Of a stretch of 64,000 nucleotides of DNA, positions 33,067 through 43,686 are shown one piece after another. Below the pieces are notes generated by a model. The model was not told where the DNA came from, ran no database searches, and saw only the letters and a list, made by a program, of their open reading frames with translations. The translations under genes were made by a program, and so were the position numbers. Source of the DNA: Gaeumannomyces sp. JS-464 (Eukaryota; Ascomycota; Sordariomycetes; Magnaporthales; Magnaporthaceae); the NCBI GenBank assembly GCA_002197995.1, contig NGZR01000001.1:5456001-5520000 (forward strand), written 5' to 3'. How positions within the stretch are numbered: the first letter of the stretch is position 1; each line of letters starts with the position of its first letter.

Positions 33067-33725
33067 GGCACCACCTGTGGAAGGCCCGACATCCGCCCCT
33101 CTCCCGCGTTTCTCAGGACCTGGTCCCGCCCGAGATGTGCACAACGCCATAAAGATTTTCTGTTGTCTATATCTTTGGGGGCCCATACTTTTGGGTTTTA
33201 GCAAGCATTTTCTGAGCATTTCCGGCGTTCGCTTTTTTTTCTCTTTTTTTCTTTCCTCCTCCCCGCGCTTCTTCTTTTTGCCTTCTTCGCGCCCATAAGT
33301 TTCCTTCATCTCTATCCTTTTCTCAGCGAGCATTTTGAGCATTTTCGGCGTTTCTCCTTTTCTTATTTTTTTTTCTCGTATTTCTCTTTTGTCCTTTTTC
33401 CCTTCTTCACGCATACGAGTTTCCTTTGTTTCTACCCTTCTTCTTAGCGAGCATTGTGTGGCGTTTACAACTTTTTTTTGCCTCTTCTTCACATTTCTAG
33501 GCATTTACTGCTGAAAAACTTTCGGCTGTCTCTTGTTTCTATTTTGTACATATCTAGGGTAGTTTCCGTGCCTTGGACCACATCCGTGGCGTTCTTGTAT
33601 CTTAGCGTCTGAGATATGAATCCTTTGAGGTCTTCAATCCGGCTAATTATGAACTATCCTGGAATGTATCAGCCCGGCCCAGCCCAGCTCAAGAGCGTAG
33701 GATATTGTACATACCTCGGACCTGC
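33067..33725. other. 3' flank of the precursor gene, T-rich
   Basis: No gene. Strong T/C bias on the plus strand and an imperfect tandem repeat, listed separately. Confidence 0.6.
33201..33460 (+). repeat. Imperfect tandem repeat, about 122-nt period
   Basis: The segment G-C-(A/G)-A-G-C-A-T-T followed by GAGCATTT(C/T)CGGCGTT, a T-rich stretch, CCTTCTTC-CGC and AGTTTCCTT recurs at about 33201, 33326 and (partly) 33447. It forms roughly 2.1 diverged copies just after the precursor stop codon. Confidence 0.7.
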
Positions 33726-34064
33726 TCACTTCTCCTGGCTGTCTAGGAGAGATAAGACGACGGTTGCAGCCATGTAGTTGAGGTAATTGTCCATCCTCTT
33801 GCTCTCGGCTTGCTCCCTTACTTCCTGCTCCGTTCTGCCTTGTGACCAGACAAGGGGGCCCTTCGATCCACACTGGCCTGCGCCAGACGTTGTCTGACTG
33901 GCAGAAACGGCCGAATCAAGGGAGGCTCGATGCTTGTCGAGCTTCCAGCGAATCCCTGCGGCCATCCTCTCAAGCTCTGCGAGTTGGACCTTCAGGTCCT
34001 CTGCCGCCTCGTCTTGGCCGTTCGGCGATTTGTGGCTCGTTCTGGTAGAATTTTCGCCGGCCAT
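33726..34064 (-). CDS. Small coiled-coil protein, unknown
   Basis: Single-exon ORF of 112 residues starting MAGENSTRTSHKSPNGQD. Residues about 19-52 (EDLKVQLAELERMAAGIRW and beyond) form a probable coiled coil, and the C-terminus (YLNYMAATVVLSLLDSQEK) is partly hydrophobic. No family recognised. The ORF could extend upstream to 34184, but the Met at 34064 has the better context and composition. No signal peptide. It lies between the peptide-precursor and amidoligase genes, transcribed the other way. Expression is unproven; it could be a chance ORF. Confidence 0.45.
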   Translation of the reverse strand: MAGENSTRTSHKSPNGQDEAAEDLKVQLAELERMAAGIRWKLDKHRASLDSAVSASQTTSGAGQCGSKGPLVWSQGRTEQEVREQAESKRMDNYLNYMAATVVLSLLDSQEK

Positions 34065-34788
34065 GGTGAGACCTTGTATTCGGTATTGGACTTTTCTCCT
34101 TTTTTTGGGACTTTGATGCGGTTGGAGCAGCAGTATGATCGGCTTGTCTTGGTTCCGTTTTTGCAGTTGCAGATGTTGAGGCAAGACACTGGATATAAGA
34201 ATTGGCCCGTTGTTAGGTAGGTTGATAGGAGAGGGCGAGACTCTAAACGGAAGGCACGTCCGACTTTGCTGCTGGCTTGAGTACTATGCAAGTGTGCCAA
34301 ACAATCAGCTGCTATTGTTTTCAAAGGATAAAGGCCATATATACAATGGGTTCTCAAGTATTCTAGAATGAGTGCATTGTTCGTGAAACTCTTCTTCGTT
34401 GTCTTTTCCTCCAACCAGCCATCCTTTGTACCTAGTCTCTCTATGCTGTCCCCTTTATGATACGTTTGGCGTTATTGCCCAGGTTTTAACAACAAAGATG
34501 GTGTGCCATCTGCGCAGCCCGGTTGGGTTCGCCTTTGATGTTAAATGCAGTATCACTGCTCAGTGTTTGCTTCCATCTGTTTAGAATCACCGCTCAGGCG
34601 TCAAGCCGGCTCGGGCGCACAAGCAAGATTCTTACCGAGTGTACCAGAGCCGCCTAGCTTGACGCCGTGCTTTGGGTTGCTGTCAAACCATTCCATAACC
34701 TGACGGCCCGTCGTTGAGCAATACAGGCTGCAAGCTTCAGGTAAGTGAGCAACCCAGGTAAAGCTAATCTGCGCGTGTCTGTTGTGTC
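34065..34788. other. intergenic region
   Basis: Divergent promoter region of the coiled-coil and amidoligase genes. No gene seen. Confidence 0.5.
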
Positions 34789-36055
34789 ATGATGGCGCCA
34801 TCCCTCCCATATACTTGCATGGTGGACGACTTTGACTGCTTTATAGGCGTCGAGTTTGAGTTCATCACCGGAGGGATCAGGGGGGGCCGCCCTCCCGATC
34901 TCGGGAAACCGAGAGCCGGCCCCTGGGTCGGCGAGCTGGCCATGCGGATAGAGGAGGTGGGGCTTGTGTTGCGGAACTCAAATATCCGCACCTTCCCTCT
35001 GGCCCCTGAGAATGATCCCTACTTCGACCCAAACGAGGACGACGCCAACGCCGAGCTGCTCAGAGAGTCGGCGAGGGAGCAAGGGTTTGAAATCCAGGTT
35101 CCGGGCCCCAGGGCAAGCCACCAGTTCTGGAAGCCTCATCTGGATCCTACCGTCGTGCCTGATGCATTCCAGACCATGGCAGAGCACGCCTACGGCGGCG
35201 GCCAGGCTAGAGGCGTTGAAGTGTCCACCCGCGTGATGCGGGCGTCGGAGGCGGCGGCGGAAATCGCGCACGCGCTGGGGGCCCTCCGCAGCGACATGGA
35301 GGTGTGCAACGCCACCGAGGCGGGCCTGCACATCCACGTCAGCGAGCCCCCATCGCCGGGGAATCCCGGAGGGACGGTGAGTACGCTGACCATGAGGAAG
35401 CTGATGTCGCTGGTGCTGATGGTTGAAGGGACGCTCTCAAGCTCTGCGACCCATCAGGCTCGAGTCGCGGTTCTGCATACCCGTGACCGAGCTGTTGCGG
35501 CAAGCCGCCGAGCGCAGACACGAGATCAAGCCGCTCAGCAGGCTGGGCCGCGAGCACATCTCGGCCGCGCTGAAGCACGTGCACAACAGGGAGATGCTTG
35601 CGATCCTCTGGGACGAAGAGAGAACCGATCTTCGCTTCCCATTCACGGGCTTCCCCGGTCTCCGCATCAGCCGGATAGGGAACAGCGACCAGAGCCTCGC
35701 CGACCACAGCTGGTCCATCGAGTTCCGGTACTTCGAAGGGACCATGGACCCTGCCCTGACGTGCCATTGGGCCCGCGTCTGCTGTGCGCTGCTTCGCATC
35801 TCCACCTCCTCGAAAGAGAGGTTCAGGATCAAGATGCTCGAGGTGGACGGGATCATTACCCCGGGTTTTCCGGCTTTGCACAGTCAGTGCATTCTTCCTC
35901 TCCACACGGCCAAACTAAGGGACTTCTTAGGGGCCCTCGGCATCTGCGACGCTGCGACATACGACTTCTGGCTGAGGAAGGTGGCTAATAACGGGCAGGT
36001 AATGATTCAAAGGCCAATTGCCACTGAATATCTGCCCCCGTTGCCGCCGCAATAG
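34789..36055 (+). CDS. Amidoligase_2 family COOH-NH2 ligase (frame disrupted once)
   Basis: Putative ATP-dependent amide-bond-forming enzyme of the glutamine-synthetase-like COOH-NH2 ligase fold (Amidoligase_2, PF12224). Family members are predicted from comparative genomics to join amines to carboxylates of peptides or small molecules; the substrate here is unknown. Visible motifs are GVEFEFITGG (metal-binding E-x-E strand), GLHIHVSEP (catalytic-core His), and WSIEFRYFEGTMDP (R and E of the final ATP/metal strand). The frame changes between about 35430 and 35470, from VLMVEGTL to IRLESRFCIPVTEL. The stop at 36053-36055 then gives about 421 residues, normal length. No membrane or signal segment, so cytosolic. 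It lies 1.7 kb downstream of the precursor gene on the same strand. Confidence 0.75.
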
Positions 36056-36772
36056 CGGGCGTGGCCGCCGAGCTACACAGAAAAAGGAGGGCGGGACTTT
36101 GTGACGACCGACAAGTGTTGGTGACGAAGGCTGGCATACTTCGACCTCCAACATCGGTATTCTATATCATAATACACAGTAATCCGCTATACATATTTCT
36201 ATGGTCTGCTAACACTAGCATTTAATTTGCATTCGCATGCGACCCTGCTCGTTGCTGTAATGAGTTCACTGAGCAAACAATGAGCAACATTAACAATGTG
36301 ACAGCCAGTAGAGTACTGGAAGACTGCACTAAAATGATTCTTATCAAGGAGAATGACGATACAGCAATTGCCTAGCTTGAGACGTCAGCGCGTCAACCCG
36401 GGGTTCCAGAGCAATAATGTGGTGCTAGCCTGCACCCAGGTGGCGAACCCTGCCCCGGCGTAAATCGTGGGGCCGCCATTGACGCGGCGAGTCACGCAGT
36501 CTGAGTGATTCTTTCGGCATTGTACTGCCGAGCGTGCATGCCGCGCGGAGCGCCGCGGGGATCCTGGGCGCTGGGCCCTGAATGATGCCGAAAGGGCATC
36601 AAACGCGATGGCTTCCCGATATTTATTAGTAAGAGGGGCCTTATTCTACGTTTGGCATCTCATCTAGTTCGTACAGTTTGCCGAGACCTATACCTATTCA
36701 GGGGCAGCGTTATTCACATCACCCCACTAATTTCGAATCACTCACTCGTGGCCGTGGTACCAAAACGCAACA
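36056..36772. other. intergenic region
   Basis: AT-rich promoter of the dehydrogenase gene; no gene seen. Confidence 0.5.
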
Positions 36773-38103
36773 ATGAAGATGCGTAGCACACAGCTCGCTG
36801 CCGTCTTGGTGGTACGTCCAGCAGTAGCAGCAGCGCCGGTGGAGGCGTCTTCATCGGCGTTTGCATCACAGACTTTCTGACAGTATCTGGATGGGCAGGA
36901 GCAAGGAAGCGCCCCAAAGTTCGAAGTCCAGCAGATCCCCGTCCCCGTCCCGGGGCCCAACGAGCTGCTGGTCAGGCTATCGGTGACGTCCATCTGCGGC
37001 TCCGACTACGGCATGGCGGCCGGGCACCTGGGCCCCGTCCAGCCCGTGCTCGGCCACGAGGGCGTGGGCCGCGTCGTGGCCGCCGGCGCCAACGCGTCCC
37101 ACCTCGCGGGTGGCGCTGGCATCGACGTGGGCCAGCGCGTCGCCGTCTGCCTGACGCGGGACACGTGCGGGCGCTGCGGCTACTGCGCGGCGCCCGACGC
37201 GCTCGAGGCGACGCCGAGGTGCGCCGAGAAGATCTTCTCGGGCTGCAAGGTCGACGGCACGTTTGCGCAGTTCGCGCTCGTGCAGGCGCGCTGGGCGCAG
37301 CCGCTGCCGGCCCGCTTCGACGGCGTGCCCGACGAGCTGGTCGCGCCCGTGCTGTGCGGCGGCGTCACCGCCTACAAGGCCGTCAAGTGCTGCGGGCTGA
37401 CCCCCGGCCAGTGGATCGCGGTGCCCGGGGCCGCGGGCGGGGTCGGCGCCTTCGCCGTGGCTTACGGACGGGCCATGGGCTACCGGGTTATCGGGGTGGA
37501 TGTGGGAAAGAAAAAGGAGGCGTACGTGCTCTCGCAGGGCGCCGAGAGTTACGTTGACGTGTCTCAGGTCGAAGACGTGGGCAAAGAGGTGGTTAAACTC
37601 ACCGGTGGGGGCGGGGTGGACGCTGTCATTGTGACTGCCGGGTCAGGGGACGCATATCAATCCGCGCTGGGGATGTTGGCGCCGTTTGGCACACTGATGT
37701 GTGTTGGCATCCCGCCGCCCAATGCATTCGTAAGCTTCCACCCGCTCAAGCTCATCGATTCCGGTATCAAGATGACGGGATCGATGACGGGGACGAGGAA
37801 GGACGTCCTGGAGGCCCTTGAATTCGTGAAGAGGGGGTTGGTGGTGCCCAAAGTCCAGAGCGGCAAGCTGGCAGATATGACTAGGCTGATCCTCGAGGTT
37901 GCCAAAGGAACGGTAAGGTCACGGTCGCCGCCCACATCTTACGGGCTTTTGTTATCCCTTCGACACAACCTAGCGGTATATGCTGACATATCATGCCTGA
38001 ATGATAGATTGAGGGAAAGTACGTGGTCAGCTTGGACGAGGAGGGTATCCCTGAGCCAAACGTGGGGACCAATGGTGACTCTTCAGGGGCCGATGGAGCA
38101 TAA
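36773..38103 (+). CDS. Zinc-dependent alcohol dehydrogenase (MDR superfamily)
   Basis: Cytosolic NAD(P)-dependent alcohol/aldehyde oxidoreductase of 387 residues. Exons are 36773-36811, 36884-37912 and 38008-38103; introns of 72 and 95 nt join in phase. Catalytic zinc ligands appear in SICGSDYG (Cys) and GHEGVGRV (His-Glu). The structural zinc lobe is DTCGRCGYC followed by the Cys of TPRC. The coenzyme Rossmann motif is PGAAGGVGAFAV with the acidic residue in VIGVDVG selecting NAD(H). DGTFAQFALV and GGVTAYKAVK are typical of the fungal ADH branch. Intact. Whether it acts with the adjacent PLP enzyme is inference from location. Confidence 0.92.
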
Positions 38104-38625
38104 AGCTGGGGGAGCGGCTGGAATATCCAATGCATGATAGGATAATGATGTTGCAGTTTGCGGGGTCAATGTGCGAACGAGATAAAGGTCGTGCACCTGT
38201 ATCAGTCAGAGTCCTCGGCTAGTACCGGCTGCACCGTCTCGCGGCACCGAAGCTGGCAGTGCCGAGAGGCCAACCTTGATGATGGTGTACTGGTGCGCCC
38301 TTCCAAGTACAAGCTGCATACCCGAGGTCGGCGAGTCCATAGTAACATTGTAGTGCTAGAGTTAGCCCCCACATCGAGACTGCAGGCTCGACTCATCCAA
38401 GCTCTCAATGCAGATGGTGGGATCAGTTAGGGTCGGTGGTGGCCTCGAGACGATATGGTTTGACTCATAGTGCATCTCGGCTATAAATCTGCTCGAAGCA
38501 GCCAAAGGGGCATCATTCTCAATACAGAAACGGCAGACAGGACGACAATAGTCGGCCGTACCTAGTCAGCAACAACTATTCAATACTCAGTTCTCAAGCT
38601 GACGAGAGACAAGGAGCCCGGCAAC
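38104..38625. other. intergenic region
   Basis: Promoter of the PLP enzyme, with the TATA element below; no gene. Confidence 0.5.
38482..38488 (+). promoter_or_regulatory. TATA box of the class V aminotransferase gene
   Basis: TATAAAT, 144 nt before the ATG at 38626. Confidence 0.5.
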
Positions 38626-40150
38626 ATGGGGTCTACCGGCGAGCGTGCCTTTCGGTACTACGGCAAGCAGCTGCCAGAATGGCTTGCGGCGCCGTATCCG
38701 AAGCGCCAGTTTGGCAAGGATGTGGCGAGTGAGTTCCTGATCGACCCAGAGTACCGGAACCTCAACAATGGTAAGTCTCCCGGAGGTTCACGCACTGGGC
38801 TTGCCCGAACAGAATCCCGTGAACTAACACCGCCGGGCGGCCCACCACCTCAGGATCATTCGGCACCATCCCCAGGGCGATCCGGGACCTCTGGCGTCAT
38901 TACCAGGACCAGGCCGAGGGGCGCCCGGATCCGTTCATCCGATACGACTGGCCCGCGATGCTGGAGGAATCGCGCGCCGCCGTGGCGCCGCTGCTCGGGG
39001 TTGACAAGGAGACGGTGGTCTTCGTCAGCAACGCTACCGTGGCATTCAACACGGTTCTGCGCAACCTCGTGTGGGCCGACGACGGGGCCGACGAGATCCT
39101 GTATTTCAGCACCATCTACGGCGCGTGTGAAAAGACCATACAGTACGTTGGCGAGCTGTCCAAGGGCCTCTGCTCGTCCCGCCGCATCCAGCTCGACTAC
39201 CCCCTCAGCGACGCTAAAGTGGTCGCCCTCTTTGAAGCGGCTGTGAAGCAGAGCAGGGCTGAGGGCAAGCGCCCGCGCGCCGCGGTCATGGACGTGGTGT
39301 CGTCCATCCCGGGCGTCCGCTTCCCCTTCGAGAAGCTCGTCGCGGTGTGCCGGGACGAGGGGATCCTGTCCATCGTCGACGGCGCGCAGGGCATCGGCTT
39401 GGTGGACCTGACGCACGTCGGCACCGAGGTCAAGCCGGATTTCTTCCTGAGCAACTGTCACAAGTGGCTTTTTGTTCCGCGTGGCTGCGCCGTGTTGCAC
39501 GTGCCGGCGCGCAACCACAAGCTGATGCGATCGACGCTTCCGACCAGTTGGACCTACCAGCCCGACGGCAGCACAGCCGAGTTCGGCCCCAGCTTCAACT
39601 TTATCGGAACACAGGATAATACTAATTACACCTGCGTCAAGGAGAGCATCCGCTGGAGGCAGGAAGTGCTGGGCGGAGAGCAAGCGATCCTGAACTACGT
39701 GACCAAACTCGCCCACGACGGTGGGCGCAGGGTCGCGGAGATCCTGGGGACCGAGGTGCTCGAGAACAGCGAGGGCACCCTGACGGGCTGCGGGATGGTC
39801 AACGTGGGACTGCCGCTGGGTGTCGTCGGCGGTGGAGCGTCGACAGCACCCCGAATCGTCGTCCCGGCAGACGAGGCGGGACAGCTCGCCCAATGGATGC
39901 AGCAAGCCTTGGTCGACGATTACAAGACCTTCCTCCCTGTCGCGCTGTACAATGGGCGCTTCTGGGTTAGGCTGTCGGCGCAGGTTTACCTTGAGCTGGA
40001 GGACTTCGAGTCTATCGCCAAGGATTTGCTCGAGCTATGCGAGCGGGTAGGGAAGGGGACCACAAAGCGAGCGGCGAAACAGCGAGCCCGGGGACCCTGG
40101 ACGCCCTTATCCAGAAGATGCATACCACCAGGGCATCGGAGGATGAGTGA
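38626..40150 (+). CDS. Class V PLP enzyme, Egt2 / isopenicillin-N-epimerase-like (one frameshift)
   Basis: Fold-type I PLP enzyme. Exons are 38626-38770 and 38854-40150, with an 83-nt intron inside LNNGSFGTIPRA. The PLP lysine is in SNCHKWLFVPRGCAV, the PLP-N1 Asp in SIVDGAQGIG, and an early substrate/phosphate segment in VSNATVAFNTVLRNLV. The family contains isopenicillin N epimerase and the fungal ergothioneine C-S lyase Egt2 (hercynylcysteine sulfoxide lyase). DPFIRYDWPAML and STIYGACEKTIQY are typical of this group. The G run 40055-40058 seems one base short: the extra base restores LDALIQKMHTTRASEDE and a stop at 40148-40150, 480 residues. Uncorrected, the frame runs to 40247 through unlikely sequence. 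Epimerase versus lyase activity cannot be decided. Confidence 0.85.
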
Positions 40151-40618
40151 TAGACAACTTTGGGTTTCGCAGCCTGGCGCGATGGGCCAGCGTGGCTGGC
40201 CGTGGATGGATTGGCTGGGAGACATGCGCTGCTCGATTGATAGATAGAAGCTTAGGGAGATATTTTGGGTATGAATCGTTTGGTCAGCTCAGCTCGCAAA
40301 ATGCGCGATTGGTACCACGTATTGAAAAGGTCCCTGATAGCCGAGGAGGGGAGGGGTCGACGCAGGCAATTCTTAGCAGTCAGGGCGTGCCAAGATCAGA
40401 TTCTGCCAGGAAACACGTTTCAATTCTGGGCAGGCGGTCAGGTTTTCCAGGCCATCTCACAAGCATCATTCAGCGAAAAGGCCACCTTCTGTTTGCGCCG
40501 CAAGCCATCGATCCCATCGATTATAGCCAAGCGCTCGAGCCTACTGCAAAGAGAGCGATACTTTCGAAGCTGTATCTACTTCATTGTTTGAACAGCCCTG
40601 CGTTCAGCCTCCGTCACC
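40151..40618. other. intergenic region
   Basis: No gene; promoter of the SNARE gene. Confidence 0.5.
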
Positions 40619-41483
40619 ATGGTGAGCCTGCAGCCCCGACAAACCAACAAGGGGCACGCCACGATCCTCGCCTCCGAATGCGCGCGCTAACCGAACAAAC
40701 GGCCAGAACACCACATTCAACTCGGCGCTCAAGCAGAGCACCTCGATCCGGCGCGACCTCGGCAACATCTTCTCGGCCGACCCCTCCCTCTCCTCGACGC
40801 GCGCGCCAACGCCCGCCGAGCTCGGCTCCCTGTCGGCCAGCTTGACGGCGTTCGCGCGGACCGTGGACGAGTACAACGCGCTCGCCAAGCAGGAGCTCAA
40901 CCCGGCCAAGCAGGAGAAGGCGTATGAGCGGATCCGCAACTTCCGCGAGGAGCTCGCCTCGTTCCGCGCCCAGTTTGACGCCGCACAGGCCGCCCGCGAC
41001 GACGCCGCCCACACCCAGAACCGCTCCGAGCTCCTGGGCCGCCGGCCCTACGTGACGTCGACACCCGAGAACCCCTACGCCGCCGCCGCCTCCTCCTCCT
41101 CCTCGGGACCGTCGGCGGGCGGCGGAGGCTATGGCCTAGGGAGTGGAGGTGGGGGCGGCGGCAGTCAGGGGCTCAGCATGGGCAGCGACGACTCGCTGCG
41201 CGAGGCCCACGCGTTCCGAGAACAGAACTTCTTCGCAAACACAAACTCGGCGCTCGACGAGTACATCGCGCGCGGCCAGGCGGTGCTGGGCGATCTCGGC
41301 GCGCAGCGCGAGATGATGAAGAACACGCAAAAGAGGCTCTACTCGGTCGCCAACACGCTCGGCGTCTCGGGCGAGACCATCCGCATGGTGGAGCGGCGGG
41401 CTAAGGAGGACAAGTGGATCTTTTGGGCCGGCATCATCGTCTTCTTCCTATTCTGCTGGCTGTGTCTGCACTTTCTGAGGTAG
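40619..41483 (+). CDS. BOS1: ER-Golgi v-SNARE BOS1
   Basis: Tail-anchored Qb-SNARE on ER-derived vesicles, needed for fusion with the Golgi. Exon 1 is only the ATG (40619-40621); an 85-nt intron (GTGAGC to CCAG) leads to exon 2 at 40707, giving 259 residues beginning M-N-T-T-F-N-S-A-L-K. Family landmarks are EYNALAKQELNPAKQEKAY, the conserved NRSELLGRRP and TPENPYA, then FREQNFFANTNSALDEYIARG at the start of the SNARE motif. RLYSVANTLGVSGETIRMVE and the tail anchor IFWAGIIVFFLFCWLCLHFL follow. The linker holds a Ser run and a Gly-rich run (GGGGGGS) absent from many orthologues. Intact. Confidence 0.93.
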
Positions 41484-41741
41484 ATGCGTCACAGCTGGGG
41501 GAGGTCAGGGAGTCGTTTTTTTTCGGGCGCAAAGTCATAGATCGCATATTGTCAACGGAGCGTGGCGTTCGGTGGTGTGTTGTTTGATATAAAGCTCAAG
41601 CTCTTGGATCATCTTTATGTCTTTTTATCTCTTATGTTTTGATGCCACAGATGTGGCTTCCAGCTTTTGATTCTGCCTACCCATACGGCATGTACGTCGC
41701 CCAGGTTATGTTGGTATGTTGAGAGGTTCTTTGTGTTGGTA

Positions 41742-42708
41742 TCAGCTATCTCGTTCCGCTTCTTTCCAGACTGTCGCCCCGGTGCGAAGCTCGATTGTGA
41801 ATACAACATCCTTGTCCGTCACAACTTCAACTGCCCTGGTTTCCGGCTTGACGTGGTTGCTCGTAGATATCTGGCCACCAAACTCTGTCTCCCAATTGTT
41901 AACGTCCCACTGCAAGCCCTTTGTTGTGATTGTACTCCTGCCCTTGATGGGAATGATCCCGACATGCTTGCAAAAACTCTCCTCCACCATATCTTCCCGG
42001 ACATGGATGACATGGCGGCCAGGCTTCAATAGGAACGTCAAGTTCTCGCTAGAAACGAGGTACATGCGACCCTCCAGATAGTCTTGGTCGGCTTGGAAGA
42101 GACACAGGTGATGGAGCTGACTCAACCCCTGATCGATGCGGCCCCCTAAGCCACCAACCGCGACTATATCGCAGGGTCGTTGAGGGAACTGGATGTGGTT
42201 GACGGCCTTTGCGATCTCGGGTGTTCTTTGGAAATTACGGATGAGACTGACAGCTTTGCCAAAGTCCGTTGATTCCTGGTCCGGGTCTTGAATGATAGCC
42301 GGGGGTCTGGGCAGGGACTTGTAGTATGCCCGGCTCTCATCCGTGAATGAGTCCAAGTCGCCGATGATGACGTCTACGCCATCCTGAAATATCCGGCAGA
42401 AATGCAACATCATTAGTTCCCTGCTGTCAACACACAAAAGGGACGTTTCTCACAAATGGTGCAGGCCCAGCAGCGAGAAGATGGTTTGCGCCCCCATCTG
42501 CTGCTACTTTGAGGCTCGCTGATGGTCTTGTTAGTGGTGTCCTGGGTTCATTGAGCAGGGGATTGGACAAACCGTTCGCCCAGAGCTTCCGTAGCGTGTT
42601 GACGTCGCGAATGGGCTGGTTCAGCACGACGATAGAGAACGGTTCCCAGCCTGGGTCCCGGTGTTCTCGCAAAATGCGAGCTGGGTGCCACTCGAAATGG
42701 CGCGCCAT
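41742..42708 (-). CDS. THI80: Thiamine pyrophosphokinase
   Basis: Cytosolic enzyme that transfers pyrophosphate from ATP to thiamine, making the cofactor thiamine diphosphate. Three exons (42708-42573, 42518-42454 and 42383-41742) have introns of 54 and 70 nt. The first splices within the Ala codon of LWANASLKVAADGGANHL. Signatures are DGGANHL, VIIGDLDS, the DPDQESTDFGKA substrate/metal motif and VGGLGGRIDQ. Start chosen at MARHFEWHPARIL; an in-frame Met at 42771 would add 21 residues. Length 280 residues, typical. No frame damage. The C-terminal beta domain with WDVNNWETEFGG and TSNHVKPE is complete. Confidence 0.93.
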
Positions 42709-42771
42709 GGTGTCGTGTCTTACCGTATCGAGCCAAATGTGCTTCTCGATCTGATGACGGAGACAAGACAT

Positions 42772-43686
42772 GGAAGTATGGTGGGGGTCGTGGGAGCGGT
42801 TGGCTTGCCTGCGAACTCGACGCTAGAGGGGCAACAAGGTTTATCTCAGTCCTCAACGGGGCCAACAACTTCGAGCCCCTCAACTGTATTACCGGACCAA
42901 ATGGCGGGGTTGACAAAGTAGGCCCATATTGGTATCGCTAGGATATGGAAATAAACATAGGTAGGATTGATTTATGGATGATGGATTCGACGGTAGATAG
43001 GGAATCGTCTGGTATCTATAATCGTCTAGGAGAGGTTGAGACCCCTTCCGCTTCATGCAGGGAGTTATCGAGGGCAATAGTAATCAGTCATTATTACAGC
43101 GCTGAGGGGCGACCCCTGACAGGTACATCATTGTGAGCTTCGGGGTGTGGCCAAGGGTCGTCTATGGGAGAGGGCAAGTGGCAAGGTTCATTTGATGTCT
43201 TTTCGATATGCACGAGGTCCGGAGAGCAGATATGGATCCCGGATCGGTCAACCAAGCAGGTAATGCACCCTTGCATCGCACGTTGCAACAGCGTGGCGTG
43301 CGTGGCTCACAGATCGATCCATCATTCCAGTCGCAGCTAAGCCCAGCTCTGAAGGCGGTGACGCGGGAGTTGGTGGCAGAATCCACACAGCGGGCCCTGT
43401 GCTCCGATTAGAACCGACAATCAACCCCTGCAAGCGTGGTGCCCATTCGCATCGAGGTCCCGAAAATTTTGGCGACGGGGCAGCTTTTGATCTGCCCCGG
43501 CTGGATTACCAATGCGACGACGCCATATCCTCCCACCGGGACGCGAAGCCGAAAAAGTGATCGCTGCACCGGCTGTTCCACACTTGACAGCCGCTCTGGT
43601 TTCCAGACGTCCGCTCTTTGCTTGATTTCCTTCGTGCCCTTGTCTGCCGGCGTCATCCTCTCCTTGCGTCCAACTGGATCCTCACA
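42772..43686. other. intergenic region
   Basis: Divergent promoter region of THI80 and MIA40. No gene seen. Confidence 0.5.

Noticed and set aside
32545..33504. 319-codon antisense ORF over the peptide precursor
   Set aside because: Its Lys/Glu/Arg-rich half is the complement of the T-rich 3' flank, and the rest mirrors the repeats. The sense strand has the signal peptide and conserved cores.
38856..39905. 349-codon ORF on the minus strand
   Set aside because: Lies antisense to the PLP enzyme in GC-rich sequence; its residues mirror the sense codons and match no family.
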